The notes below the pieces were generated by a model. The model worked only from the letters and a program-made list of their open reading frames with translations, had not been told where the DNA came from and did no database searches. A stretch of 28,501 nucleotides of DNA, taken from assembly GCA_000434395.1 (NCBI GenBank), contig FR878756.1, positions 1 to 28,501 of the forward strand, written 5' to 3'. Numbering within the stretch: position 1 is the first letter of the stretch; the number at the start of each line of letters is the position of its first letter. Positions 9,063 to 16,947 of this stretch are shown piece after piece. The DNA comes from Clostridium sp. CAG:568 (GTDB taxonomy: Bacteria > Bacillota_I > Bacilli_A > RFN20 > CAG-288). The position numbers were made by a program, and so were the translations under genes.

Positions 9063-11201
9063 TTACCAATCAGTATCTGGAACTGATAAAGCACTGCTGA
9101 ATACATGAATTTTTACAGAGTTTAGTGCGACACCATTCCAATTTAAATATGGACTCACTGATAGTTCGTATACATTTCCGTTTATAGTCTTTGTATAGAG
9201 TTTATAGGCGGCGTAACTATTGTTGTAATTTGATTTGTCGGTTAAGGTCCAACCATCTTCTACTAATTTTGCCTTATAGCTTTCTATGAATTCATCTCTT
9301 GCAGTTTCATTTTCAAATTTATTGGTTTCTAAGTAACAATCGTTATGACCGGCATCATATAATGATTTTGTATGAGAGATTGTATTATTCCATCCTGGCT
9401 TTGCATATAAGTAAGGAACAACATTGTCGATTTTCCATGCTATCATTTCATTATATAAAGAACTATTTGCTTCTTGGAATGAAGTAGGTTCATCGTGTTC
9501 TTTAGCCTTGGTCCAGTCTATATCGATGGAAGTAGAACCATAATTAGAATAATTGGCTTCGATTGTGACTTCTTCATCAAAGGATTCTAGTTTTGTAGAA
9601 ATCTTAGATACGTATCCATCAGTGATATAGAGGTTTCCTTGATCGATATATTGACCATTCATATAAGGAAGATATAAGCACTGACCTACGAATTGACCAT
9701 TCTTTCCATTTCCACCACGTGATACATATGCACCATTAGAGTTTTTATCAGCAAAGATATCAGCTGAGAAAGCAAAGGTTGGATAACGATTTACTGTATC
9801 GCTTTGGAATGGAGTTGTATGAGTCTTTTCAATATATAAATCTTTGGTAGTATCATTGTAACTATACTCATAGTATCCAGTATCAGTCTTTTTAATACCA
9901 GTATGTGTTGTTTTACCATTTATAGTTACTACTTGGTCAATAGCATCTTCATTAAACTTCATTGTGTACATATTGACTGACGTTCCGTAATCCAATGAGT
10001 ATTTAACTGTATAGTTATGGCTTGAAGCTGAAGCATTTCTTGCTGTTTCGATAGTGTCATGATAAGTCTCATGTGTGAAAGGCTCTATATGTTTTATTTT
10101 AGCAGTGCCTATTTCTGAAATAGATCCAGTAGCTATAAATCCGTATTTGGTGTCAGGATCAGATTCATTTGTTGCGGCAGGATCTACGATCATGGTGACT
10201 CCATCGATCACTCCGTTTGTGACGGAGAAATACAAGTCATCCAAAGCTACATTAGATCTTCTTAACAACATTAAAGGAATCAAAGTTTCATAGTAATATC
10301 CACCGATGTAGTGATATGTTTTTCCTCCATCGAATGTTGCGAAGTCTTCATAGGAGAAATAATCACTTTCTCCTCCAGTCACTCCTAAGAAGTTGGCGTA
10401 GTTAGCGTCAAAGTTTCTTTTGTTTCCTTCATCATTAGTCAAAGTCTCTTTTGCGAGTTTATTATTTATATCGATGTATTCTTTGGAAAGACTAGAGCCA
10501 TTTCTTACATAGGCTTGGTTCATTGTTTCTTTCTGCTTGATATTATCGTATGCAGTTACTGAGTATGCATCAGTTAAATTGTATTCAAAGTTAAATAAAT
10601 ATGAATCGTCATTTTCTTCGAATATGATTTCTAAATCAGTATCACCTTTTTCTGTGGAATTCAATTCATAGTCATAATCGTAGAGTTTTTCGTTGATATT
10701 GAATTTAGCCGCTCCGGTGACAGTCTTGAACATGTCTTCGTTCATAGCTTCACCTTCTTCGACGGTTACTTCCATCTCAGAATAGACGGATTCATCATCC
10801 GCCATTGTGGCTTTGATGATTACAGTTCCAAACTTATCAGGCATTGAAGTTAGCAAAGCTTCCTCTTGCTCTTGATTTTCTAATCTAGAAACTTTAACTA
10901 TGCTTTCATCGGATGAAGTCCAATTGACATCCTTGTTTCCATATTCATCTACGATTGCATAGATAGATCTTTGTTGATTAGGATAGAGATTTCCCATCAT
11001 CTTAAGCTTAATTCTGTCATCAGTATGGAGTTCTTTGTTAGAAGAGGTTGTATCTTTTCCTGTGCCTGATGTGTTAGGCTTTGGTGTGGGTGTAGCACTA
11101 GGATTGGTAGAAGGTTGTGTAGATGGTTCTGTTGTCTTGCCACACGATCCTAGCAATGTTAATAATATTAGTGTGGAAAGACCTATTTTATTTTTTCTCA
11201 T
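9063..11201 (-). CDS. Lipoprotein with N-terminal bacterial Ig-like domain
   Basis: Secreted lipoprotein of 712 residues. Lipobox LLGSC puts the lipidated Cys at 20, followed by a Thr/Pro/Ser linker to about 57. Residues about 62-148 look like a group 2 bacterial Ig domain (BIG_2): a Y-P-N-Q start, the core VNWTSSDESIVKV, then a G-T-x-x-I-x-A strand and a closing V-T-V. The remainder resembles the neighbouring 579- and 559-residue lipoproteins; the junction FTHETYHDT near residue 374 falls at the same place as theirs once the extra Ig domain of about 120 residues is discounted. Ribosome site AAAGGAA precedes the ATG. It has a near-consensus promoter at 11239-11267 and its own terminator. The Ig domain suggests a stalk or binding module; the ligand is unknown. 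Confidence 0.83.
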   Translation of the reverse strand: MRKNKIGLSTLILLTLLGSCGKTTEPSTQPSTNPSATPTPKPNTSGTGKDTTSSNKELHTDDRIKLKMMGNLYPNQQRSIYAIVDEYGNKDVNWTSSDESIVKVSRLENQEQEEALLTSMPDKFGTVIIKATMADDESVYSEMEVTVEEGEAMNEDMFKTVTGAAKFNINEKLYDYDYELNSTEKGDTDLEIIFEENDDSYLFNFEYNLTDAYSVTAYDNIKQKETMNQAYVRNGSSLSKEYIDINNKLAKETLTNDEGNKRNFDANYANFLGVTGGESDYFSYEDFATFDGGKTYHYIGGYYYETLIPLMLLRRSNVALDDLYFSVTNGVIDGVTMIVDPAATNESDPDTKYGFIATGSISEIGTAKIKHIEPFTHETYHDTIETARNASASSHNYTVKYSLDYGTSVNMYTMKFNEDAIDQVVTINGKTTHTGIKKTDTGYYEYSYNDTTKDLYIEKTHTTPFQSDTVNRYPTFAFSADIFADKNSNGAYVSRGGNGKNGQFVGQCLYLPYMNGQYIDQGNLYITDGYVSKISTKLESFDEEVTIEANYSNYGSTSIDIDWTKAKEHDEPTSFQEANSSLYNEMIAWKIDNVVPYLYAKPGWNNTISHTKSLYDAGHNDCYLETNKFENETARDEFIESYKAKLVEDGWTLTDKSNYNNSYAAYKLYTKTINGNVYELSVSPYLNWNGVALNSVKIHVFSSALSVPDTDW

Positions 11202-11238
11202 TTGTTTTTATTCCTTTCGTTTTATCTATGAGGGCTAG

Positions 11239-11267
11239 ATTATAAAGGCATAAGTTATCCTAGTCAA
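11239..11267 (-). promoter_or_regulatory. Sigma-A promoter of the Ig-domain lipoprotein gene
   Basis: Reading the minus strand, TTGACT (11267-11262), a 17-base spacer and TATAAT (11244-11239) form a near-consensus vegetative promoter about 38 bases before the ATG at 11201. The -35 overlaps one arm of an inverted repeat. Confidence 0.8.
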
Positions 11268-11294
11268 GTGATTAAATAACACAAGCATCACTTG
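11265..11294. repeat. 8-bp inverted repeat overlapping a -35 box
   Basis: CAAGTGAT (11265-11272) and ATCACTTG (11287-11294) are perfect inverted arms whose centres lie 22 bp apart, two helical turns. The inner arm overlaps the -35 hexamer of the minus-strand promoter. The geometry fits an operator for a dimeric regulator; no regulator can be named. Confidence 0.45.
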
Positions 11295-11434
11295 TCAAAT
11301 AAACATCGATAATATGAAATATGGTTGTTTGATTCTCTTTAATATTTTTTGTAATCAGTCTTCTATATTTTTGATAAAATAATAAAAGTTAAGAGCTTAC
11401 ACAAGAGCAATAAAGGATCAAAGGAGAAACTGTT

Positions 11435-13012
11435 ATGGAAAAAAACTATTTTACTTCTAAGAACAATGTAAAAGCTAAAGACTATACGAATATATTGGAT
11501 GATGCAGAGGAGCATGATAAGTCTAAATCATATGATAGCTTACCTTTTGCTTATAAGCATGTAAAATTGAAAAGTGAGTATATAAGTGAAAATGTACTCC
11601 TTTCAGTGAATCACTTAAAAGTATTCTATAAGAAGAAACACTTCTTAAAGAAGGAATACATCAAAGCGGTTCATGATATCAGTTTTAAAATTCATAAAGG
11701 TGAAATCTTTGGAATAGTAGGAGAAGAGGGAAGTGGAAAGACTATTACGGCTAAAGCTATAGTAGGGGAAGAAAGCATAACTTCTGGTGCTGTCTATTTT
11801 AAAGGTGCACGTATTGCAGCTGGAGACAGATGGAACAGGAAGGAAATAGAGTGGTCTAAGAAAAATGGAAAGAAGGAAATCGAAAGATTGAAGAACGCTA
11901 AGACCGTAGAAGAAGTTGAGAATCATCCTTCTAAAGTCGATAACCTTTATGTAGGAAAAGAAATCTTGGATTATTCTTTAGTTCGCTCTAAATATGCAGT
12001 ATCTACTAGATTTTTAATCTATAGTGAATTGAGCAAAGGACATTCCTTTGATTATGCTTTGAAGTATATAGGAGCATTAGCCGAGAGTTTTATCGGTGGA
12101 ACTTATGATAGAAGCAAATACTTCTTTATAAATGATCAGGAAGCTAATGAGAATGGATATCACTTATTGAGAAGAATTAAAGTGTTGACTGAGAAGGATG
12201 TATTGGATTCCTTACTTCCAACTAACGATTTAGCTCTATTGATTCAATCTAGAATTAAAACAGTAAAAATGAACATAAAGTTGATTAAAGAAGAACAGAC
12301 AAGAAAAATCAAGCAAATAAAATTCGATAATGAAAATAATGATTATAGATTGAGAATTCAAATACAGCCTTTGTTCTTAAATTCATTAGACCCTGATATG
12401 AATGTTAGAGATGTTTTGACTAGTAGAATCAAATCTTTAAACAATGCTGCTATTGCAGAAAGAAGCTCTAAGGCTTTGGAAGAAGTCGGACTAGTTTCAA
12501 GTTACTTCTCTTTATCGGTTAAAGATTTGAAATCTTTTGAAGCAGTTAAAGTTGAATTGGCCGCGGCTTTAGCTGCTAACCCTGAACTTTTGATAATCAA
12601 TGATCTTCCTAAGACATTGACTAAAGAGGAAGAAGAGGAATTTATTGAGTTGTTGAGAAAACTTAGAAACAAAAGAATGATCTCTATTCTTTTCATGAGC
12701 AGAAATCTTAATTTGGCTAAGCAAATTTGCGACACTATCAGTATTCTTCATGATGGAGATATGGTCGAATTAGCAAAGAAGGATGAGCTTTTGAACAATC
12801 CTATTCACCCTTATGGAAAAGCTTTTGTTAAGGCTTTTGAAAAAGACGATGGTGATCATAAAGTTGATTATGATTCATCGAAGAAACGTAATTATTCAAA
12901 GGAGAAGCCGACATTCCAAGCAGTCATTCCAGGTCATTATGTCTTGTTCGATACTAATGAAGCTATTGCTTATAAGAGCTTGATTCAAAGCCAAAACAAG
13001 TTTAATAAGTGA
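11435..13012 (+). CDS. OppD/OppF-like ABC ATPase with degenerate catalytic motifs
   Basis: A 525-residue relative of oligopeptide-transporter ATPases. The ABC core begins near residue 54. Walker A is intact (GEEGSGKT, 96-103). A Q-loop-like stretch QPLFLNSLDP lies near 311, about 150 residues further on than in ordinary OppD, so there is a large Lys/Glu-rich insertion; similar insertions are known in Mollicutes Opp ATPases. The signature LSGG is absent (about 360, LSVKDLKSFEA). Walker B reads LLIINDLPKTL, where LLIADEPTTAL is usual. The H-loop His is replaced (FMSRNL, 420-425). The C-terminus keeps the NPIHPYG element and an IPGHYV stretch typical of the Opp subfamily. No permease or binding-protein gene is adjacent. 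It may be a regulatory or dead partner subunit, or be decaying despite an open frame. Ribosome site AAAGGAGA precedes the ATG. Confidence 0.78.
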   Translation: MEKNYFTSKNNVKAKDYTNILDDAEEHDKSKSYDSLPFAYKHVKLKSEYISENVLLSVNHLKVFYKKKHFLKKEYIKAVHDISFKIHKGEIFGIVGEEGSGKTITAKAIVGEESITSGAVYFKGARIAAGDRWNRKEIEWSKKNGKKEIERLKNAKTVEEVENHPSKVDNLYVGKEILDYSLVRSKYAVSTRFLIYSELSKGHSFDYALKYIGALAESFIGGTYDRSKYFFINDQEANENGYHLLRRIKVLTEKDVLDSLLPTNDLALLIQSRIKTVKMNIKLIKEEQTRKIKQIKFDNENNDYRLRIQIQPLFLNSLDPDMNVRDVLTSRIKSLNNAAIAERSSKALEEVGLVSSYFSLSVKDLKSFEAVKVELAAALAANPELLIINDLPKTLTKEEEEEFIELLRKLRNKRMISILFMSRNLNLAKQICDTISILHDGDMVELAKKDELLNNPIHPYGKAFVKAFEKDDGDHKVDYDSSKKRNYSKEKPTFQAVIPGHYVLFDTNEAIAYKSLIQSQNKFNK

Positions 13013-13124
13013 CCGTTTAAATCCTTTAGTCAATTATCTAGTTTTATCTTTTATCAGTTAAATCATTTACTTGTTTATGTATTTGATTTTCATCTTGCAA
13101 TGAATATAAGGAAGGAATTCTTTT

Positions 13125-14558
13125 ATGAGCGATACGAACAATAAAGAGCAAAAGAAAGAATGGTCAACTTTTAAAAAATGGATAGTATCTATATTGATAA
13201 TATTATTGACTTTAGTTGTTATTTTAGGAGGAACTATATGTGCTTTGTATATACGTTCTGCAACGTATAAACCTAATGATCAAAAGCCGAATATAGATAC
13301 GAAAAACGAATTCGTAACTCAAGGAAATGAGAATGGTACAAAAAGAGCAATCTATGATAAGGACGGTAATAGATTGCAGATAAAAGGCATCAATGCTGGG
13401 AATGTACTTGTTCAAGAAGGATGGATGAGCCCATTCGACAATGATCCTAAGAAAGATGAAGATGGAAATCTTATAAAGGATAATGATGGTAATTTAACTT
13501 ATGCGGAGTTCACTCAGGAAGACTTTGAAGAAGGATTGTCAAATAATCCAAATTTAAAAAATAACAAAGATGAATTGATGAATCTTTACTATAAGTCTTT
13601 CTTCTCTGAAGATGACTTTAAGAAAGTTAAAGAATTACAATTCAATACCATTAGACTTCCTTTCTATTGGCGAAATATTTTAAATGACGATTTTACTAGA
13701 AAAGATGAAAGTGTTGCATTCTCTTATTTAGATTGGTTCGTAGAGCAATGCAAGGTTAATGATTTATATGCTATCTTAGATTTGCATGGTGTTCCTGGAA
13801 GTCAAAACGGTTTTGAGCATTCGGGATTGTTCTTAGAGCAACCAACATTTTGGCATAACGAGACATACGAGAATGCTGTCATAGATTTATGGGACTATGT
13901 CAGTGAACATTACACAAACAATAGAAAAGATATCGCTCCTTGGATTTTATCTTATGATGTTATAAATGAACCTCAATCTTCAAAGAATAAAAATCAAGAA
14001 AAATATTGCACTGATTATCAAGATAAATTATATAAGGTTATAAGAGAAAACAATGATCAGCATCTTATCACATTAGAGTTCATGTGGGACTATTCAGTAT
14101 GCCCTAATCCAGATAAATATGGATGGTCTAACATCATGTATGAATTGCATCAATATAATTGGAATAGCAATCTTATCAATTTGGAAACATTCAAATCTTA
14201 CTTCGATTCGAAATTATTAGGTCACGATTATGATGTTCCTATCTATATAGGTGAATTTAACTGGTTCGAAAATTTGGATAGTTGGAAGAAATGTTTGGTC
14301 GATTGGTACGATGATAGAGGATATGGTTGGACCATATGGAACTATAAGACCACAGTAACTGGTGGCTGGACTTCATCTTGGGGTGTTTATACAGCACAGA
14401 TGAAATTAAATAAGAAAAAAGAAGAAACTAAAGTAAATATTCATACTTGTACTTTAGATGAATATAAGAAGGCCTGTGAATTAGTCAAGACAGAAAATTG
14501 TGCTACTTCTTTTACATATGATATGATTAACATGTATAACACTGAATGGAAAGTTTAA
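13125..14558 (+). CDS. Membrane-anchored glycoside hydrolase family 5 enzyme
   Basis: A 477-residue GH5 (clan GH-A) hydrolase that should cleave beta-linked glucans, mannans or similar chains outside the cell by a retaining mechanism. An uncleaved-looking hydrophobic segment (about 18-43) follows a charged N-terminus and should anchor it. Family landmarks are in order: GINAGN (88-93), NTIRLPF (174-180, conserved Arg 177), DLHGVPGSQNG (219-229), VINEP (279-283, acid/base Glu 282), ELHQYNW (340-346), IGEFNW (375-380, nucleophile Glu 377) and GWTIWNYK (401-408). All core catalytic residues are present, so it is probably active. The exact substrate cannot be fixed; the motifs recall exo-beta-1,3-glucanase-like subfamilies. 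An Asp/Asn-rich insertion (about 105-150) is unusual. AAGGAAGG precedes the ATG. No clear terminator follows. Confidence 0.88.
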   Translation: MSDTNNKEQKKEWSTFKKWIVSILIILLTLVVILGGTICALYIRSATYKPNDQKPNIDTKNEFVTQGNENGTKRAIYDKDGNRLQIKGINAGNVLVQEGWMSPFDNDPKKDEDGNLIKDNDGNLTYAEFTQEDFEEGLSNNPNLKNNKDELMNLYYKSFFSEDDFKKVKELQFNTIRLPFYWRNILNDDFTRKDESVAFSYLDWFVEQCKVNDLYAILDLHGVPGSQNGFEHSGLFLEQPTFWHNETYENAVIDLWDYVSEHYTNNRKDIAPWILSYDVINEPQSSKNKNQEKYCTDYQDKLYKVIRENNDQHLITLEFMWDYSVCPNPDKYGWSNIMYELHQYNWNSNLINLETFKSYFDSKLLGHDYDVPIYIGEFNWFENLDSWKKCLVDWYDDRGYGWTIWNYKTTVTGGWTSSWGVYTAQMKLNKKKEETKVNIHTCTLDEYKKACELVKTENCATSFTYDMINMYNTEWKV

Positions 14559-14634
14559 ATAGTATAATTAGATAGAAGGCAATATTTCGATTTTGAAATA
14601 GTGATATAATATTCATATATATGGAGATATATAA

Positions 14635-14685
14635 ATGAAAAATAAAATTAAAGATGATCCATATAGTTATAGAAAGGAATTATAA
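14635..14685 (+). CDS. Possible 16-residue leader ORF
   Basis: ATG with a GGAG ribosome site (14623-14626) opens a 16-codon frame, MKNKIKDDPYSYRKEL, ending in TAA three bases before the next ATG. Its last codons overlap the AAGGA site (14674-14678) of the following membrane-protein gene, so translation of one would affect the other. It could be a coupling leader or a real small protein; chance cannot be excluded. Confidence 0.35.
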   Translation: MKNKIKDDPYSYRKEL

Positions 14686-14688
14686 AAT

Positions 14689-14961
14689 ATGACTTATTTA
14701 ATTTTGTCTATTGTGAGTTTAGTTCTTTGTGTAGTTTCCGGATATTTGATTGTTGTTAGCAATGTTGTTTTGGCTAATAAGACTTGGGAAAATCTCGATG
14801 GATTCTGGTCCGAGCAATTAGCTACAAACTTGAGAAATACTTCTATTGTTCTACTCGTTGTTTTTGTTGTGCTAGCAATTGTTTTATTTGTTCTTTTTCT
14901 TAGAAAGAAAAAGAATGATAAGAGACGTAAAGAATTAGAAGAAAAAGAGAAGAATAAGTAA
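14689..14961 (+). CDS. Small membrane protein with two helices
   Basis: A 90-residue protein with two predicted transmembrane segments (about 3-27 and 50-72) joined by a short polar loop containing three Trp or aromatic positions (KTWENLDGFW). It ends in a strongly basic, then mixed-charge tail (RKKKNDKRRKELEEKEK) likely to lie in the cytoplasm. No family is recognised. It starts three bases after a possible leader ORF and is followed 7 bases later by a strong terminator. The upstream GH5 gene is 130 bases away with no terminator between, so co-transcription is possible. Function unknown. Confidence 0.65.
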   Translation: MTYLILSIVSLVLCVVSGYLIVVSNVVLANKTWENLDGFWSEQLATNLRNTSIVLLVVFVVLAIVLFVLFLRKKKNDKRRKELEEKEKNK

Positions 14962-14968
14962 AATAGAA

Positions 14969-15000
14969 AAGCTCAATGACCTAATCATTGAGCTTTTTTA
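14969..15000. terminator. Bidirectional terminator
   Basis: AAGCTCAATGA (14969-14979) pairs perfectly with TCATTGAGCTT (14985-14995) around a 5-base loop, with T-rich flanks on both strands. It separates the plus-strand small membrane protein gene from the convergent SPFH gene. Confidence 0.9.
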
Positions 15001-15018
15001 AATCAAATTTTTCTTTTC

Positions 15019-15999
15019 TTATTTATTATCGTCGTTCTTTACTTTATCATCTTGTTCTTTCATAGCAGAGATGGATTCTGTGACAACATTTGCTATGGAA
15101 GATATTTTAGTTATATCGGATGGGATGATCAACTTAGTAGCTTTACCATCTGCGACTTTAGATAATGTCTCATAGGATCTGATCGTTAATACGGCGTTAG
15201 ATGGACTGGCCTCATTTATCATTTTTATTGCTTCAGCCTCGGCTTTTCTCACCATCAATTCACCATCAGCCTCAGCTTTTTTGACTTTGAGAATCGCTTC
15301 AGCTTGAGCCTCGGCTTTTTTGATAGTTGCTTCTTTCTCAGCCTCTGCATTTAATATTGCTGCCTCTTTGTTACCTTCAGCGATAGTTATTGCAGAGGTC
15401 TTTTCACCTTCAGCTATCAATATCTTTTCTCTCTTTTCACGTTCCGCTCTCATCTGTTTTTCCATTGCAGATTGAATATCTTTTGGAGGCAAGATATTTT
15501 TGACTTCGACACGCGTGACTTTGATTCCCCAAGGATCGGTGGCGTCATCAAGGATTTGTCTCATCTTAGTGTTTATGATGTCACGACTGGTTAGGGTTTG
15601 ATCCAAGTCCAAATCATCGATAATATTTCTCAGTGTCGTGGCAGATAATGCTTCTATACCTGCGATAGGATTCTCTACTCCATAGGTGAATAATTTAGGG
15701 TCAGTCACATTGAAGAAGACGACTGTATCTATTTGCATAGTGACGTTATCTTTTGTGATGACGGGTTGAGGAGGAAAATCATAAATTTGTTCCTTCATCG
15801 AGACTTTCTTTTGAATTCTATCCACAAACGGAGCTAGGAAATGAATTCCTGTGTCCCAAGTACAAAGATATTTTCCTAATCTTTCAATTACGTATTTATC
15901 TGTTTGGTTTACTATCTTAAGTGAGCAAAGCAAAATGATTAAGACTATAAATACTATTACTGCAAAGAATGAAATAATGACTATTGCTACTGTTGGCAT
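15019..15999 (-). CDS. SPFH/stomatin-family membrane protease-associated protein (QmcA type)
   Basis: A 326-residue SPFH (stomatin/prohibitin/flotillin/HflK) protein. A single N-terminal membrane segment (about 5-27) precedes the SPFH domain (about 28-190), which contains the family stretches VIERLGKY, GIHFLAPFVD, the DNVTMQIDTVVFFNV region and RNIIDDLDLDQTLTSRD. A long Ala/Glu/Lys coiled coil (about 185-270) with repeated AEAEKEA-type heptads follows, as in family members that form ring oligomers, then a short acidic tail. Length is normal. It is encoded 14 bases downstream of an NfeD gene, the classic partner, with AGGAGGA overlapping the end of nfeD. The pair is thought to organise membrane microdomains and quality control; the exact substrate here is unknown. 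Confidence 0.92.
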   Translation of the reverse strand: MPTVAIVIISFFAVIVFIVLIILLCSLKIVNQTDKYVIERLGKYLCTWDTGIHFLAPFVDRIQKKVSMKEQIYDFPPQPVITKDNVTMQIDTVVFFNVTDPKLFTYGVENPIAGIEALSATTLRNIIDDLDLDQTLTSRDIINTKMRQILDDATDPWGIKVTRVEVKNILPPKDIQSAMEKQMRAEREKREKILIAEGEKTSAITIAEGNKEAAILNAEAEKEATIKKAEAQAEAILKVKKAEADGELMVRKAEAEAIKMINEASPSNAVLTIRSYETLSKVADGKATKLIIPSDITKISSIANVVTESISAMKEQDDKVKNDDNK

Positions 16000-16013
16000 T
16001 TTATAATCCTCCT

Positions 16014-16460
16014 TTAATTAGATTTTTTGACAAGAAGTTTATTTCCTTGTATGGAAATGACTTCTACGATTGAATCGACTTCTATTGTATCATCTTCATC
16101 TCGTTTGATAGCATTCCAAATGATATCATTGATTTTTACTTCACCTTTTTCTAGAGAAGTTATTCTTTTTACTACGATTCCTTTTTTTCCTATCATAGTA
16201 TCTACATTTGTCTTTGAATGGAGATGAACAAGTCTCTTTTGGAGTATAGGTCTTATTACTAAGAAAGTTATTAATGACACTCCAACAAAGACAATAATCT
16301 CACCCCAGTATGGCATTCCAGGAATAAAAGTTATGGCGAAAGCTACTATAGCTCCAACACAAAACCATACTGAAACTAAAGCTTCAGTCAACAGCTCAGA
16401 AATCAAAGCTAAAGCGAAGATTACGGCCCAAACTATTAACATTATTGTAAGTTCAGTCAT
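16014..16460 (-). CDS. NfeD-family membrane protein
   Basis: A 148-residue short-form NfeD. Three hydrophobic segments (about 4-25, 28-48 and 54-72) are followed by a C-terminal OB-fold (about 85-146) with the typical start MIGKKGIVVKRI and the end VDSIVEVISIQGNKLLVKK. The long-form serine-protease domain is absent, as usual in the short class. NfeD proteins partner with SPFH proteins, and the QmcA-like gene lies directly downstream. Its ATG overlaps the stop of the upstream small gene by one base (TAATG), so the three genes look translationally coupled in one operon. Confidence 0.9.
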   Translation of the reverse strand: MTELTIMLIVWAVIFALALISELLTEALVSVWFCVGAIVAFAITFIPGMPYWGEIIVFVGVSLITFLVIRPILQKRLVHLHSKTNVDTMIGKKGIVVKRITSLEKGEVKINDIIWNAIKRDEDDTIEVDSIVEVISIQGNKLLVKKSN

Positions 16461-16834
16461 TACTTAATCTCCTTTCTTAAATCTATGATCAATAAGTTTT
16501 CTTTTTGATCATAGTGGCATTTATATTTTAGAGTACTTTTTGAGAAATCATGATTTATAAGATTCCCAATCTTTGATACAAAATCTGTAGAGGATACTCT
16601 TACATATGATTTCCCACCAGAGAGAACAAACATATTCTCTTCTGGATACTTTTTAGACTCATAATCATCTTGACTGATTGGATGAAGAGCAATTTTATAA
16701 TTGCTTTCATCCAATCCTAACATAACAGCATAACTATTAGCTAATATATCTACTCCAGGTTTGTTAATAGTTATATTAGTCGAATAAATAGTTGCTATTG
16801 CATTCTTTTCGCTTTTAGAAAACCATTGAAACAT
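16460..16834 (-). CDS. Small unrecognised protein, first gene of the nfeD-SPFH operon (possibly AbrB-like)
   Basis: A 124-residue protein starting MFQWFSKSE. The start is chosen because AAAGGAGG lies at ideal spacing before the ATG at 16834; an earlier in-frame start would lie upstream of the promoter -10 element. The N-terminal half (about residues 12-50) has the strand-turn pattern T-x-Y-S-x-N-I-T-I-N-K followed by a helix and is vaguely like SpoVT/AbrB swapped-hairpin domains, but the match is weak. The second half has alternating strands and no known motif. Its TAA overlaps the nfeD ATG (TAATG). A partial, disabled duplicate lies at 21158-21450. It may regulate or assist the membrane proteins it is coupled with; this is inference. 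Confidence 0.75.
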   Translation of the reverse strand: MFQWFSKSEKNAIATIYSTNITINKPGVDILANSYAVMLGLDESNYKIALHPISQDDYESKKYPEENMFVLSGGKSYVRVSSTDFVSKIGNLINHDFSKSTLKYKCHYDQKENLLIIDLRKEIK

Positions 16835-16919
16835 GTATACCTCCTTTAACCAAATACATAATACAAGTAAATTCAAGAAAATTCAATTAAATTCAAGATT
16901 AATTATATAGTTCTCATTT
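16542..16919. repeat. Direct repeat unit A (gene body plus promoter)
   Basis: This segment, covering most of the small operon-leading gene and its promoter, recurs in the same orientation at 21158-21534. Within it, 16569-16705 is identical to 21185-21321 over 137 bases, while flanking parts are clearly diverged. The two copies enclose a 4.2-kb accessory block. Confidence 0.9.
16858..16886 (-). promoter_or_regulatory. Promoter of the small gene-nfeD-SPFH operon
   Basis: Minus strand: TTGAAT (16886-16881), 17 bases, TATTAT (16863-16858), about 24 bases before the ATG. The octamer TTGAATTT recurs at about 10-bp intervals around the -35, which may be a regulator site. The same promoter is preserved in the duplicated copy upstream of 21450. 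Confidence 0.65.
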
Positions 16920-16947
16920 AAGCTCAATTATGCAGCTTAAATGAGAA
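16911..16947. repeat. Perfect 14-bp inverted repeat
   Basis: TTCTCATTTAAGCT (16911-16924) and AGCTTAAATGAGAA (16934-16947) are perfect inverted arms around a 9-base loop. Neither side has a T-run, so a terminator is unlikely. It lies 25 bases upstream of the operon -35 box and exactly where the duplicated unit stops, so it may be an operator or a recombination/insertion scar. Confidence 0.7.

Noticed and set aside
9299..9487. Short open frames antisense to the large lipoprotein genes
   Set aside because: They lack ribosome sites and lie inside well-supported genes, so they are shadows of those coding regions.
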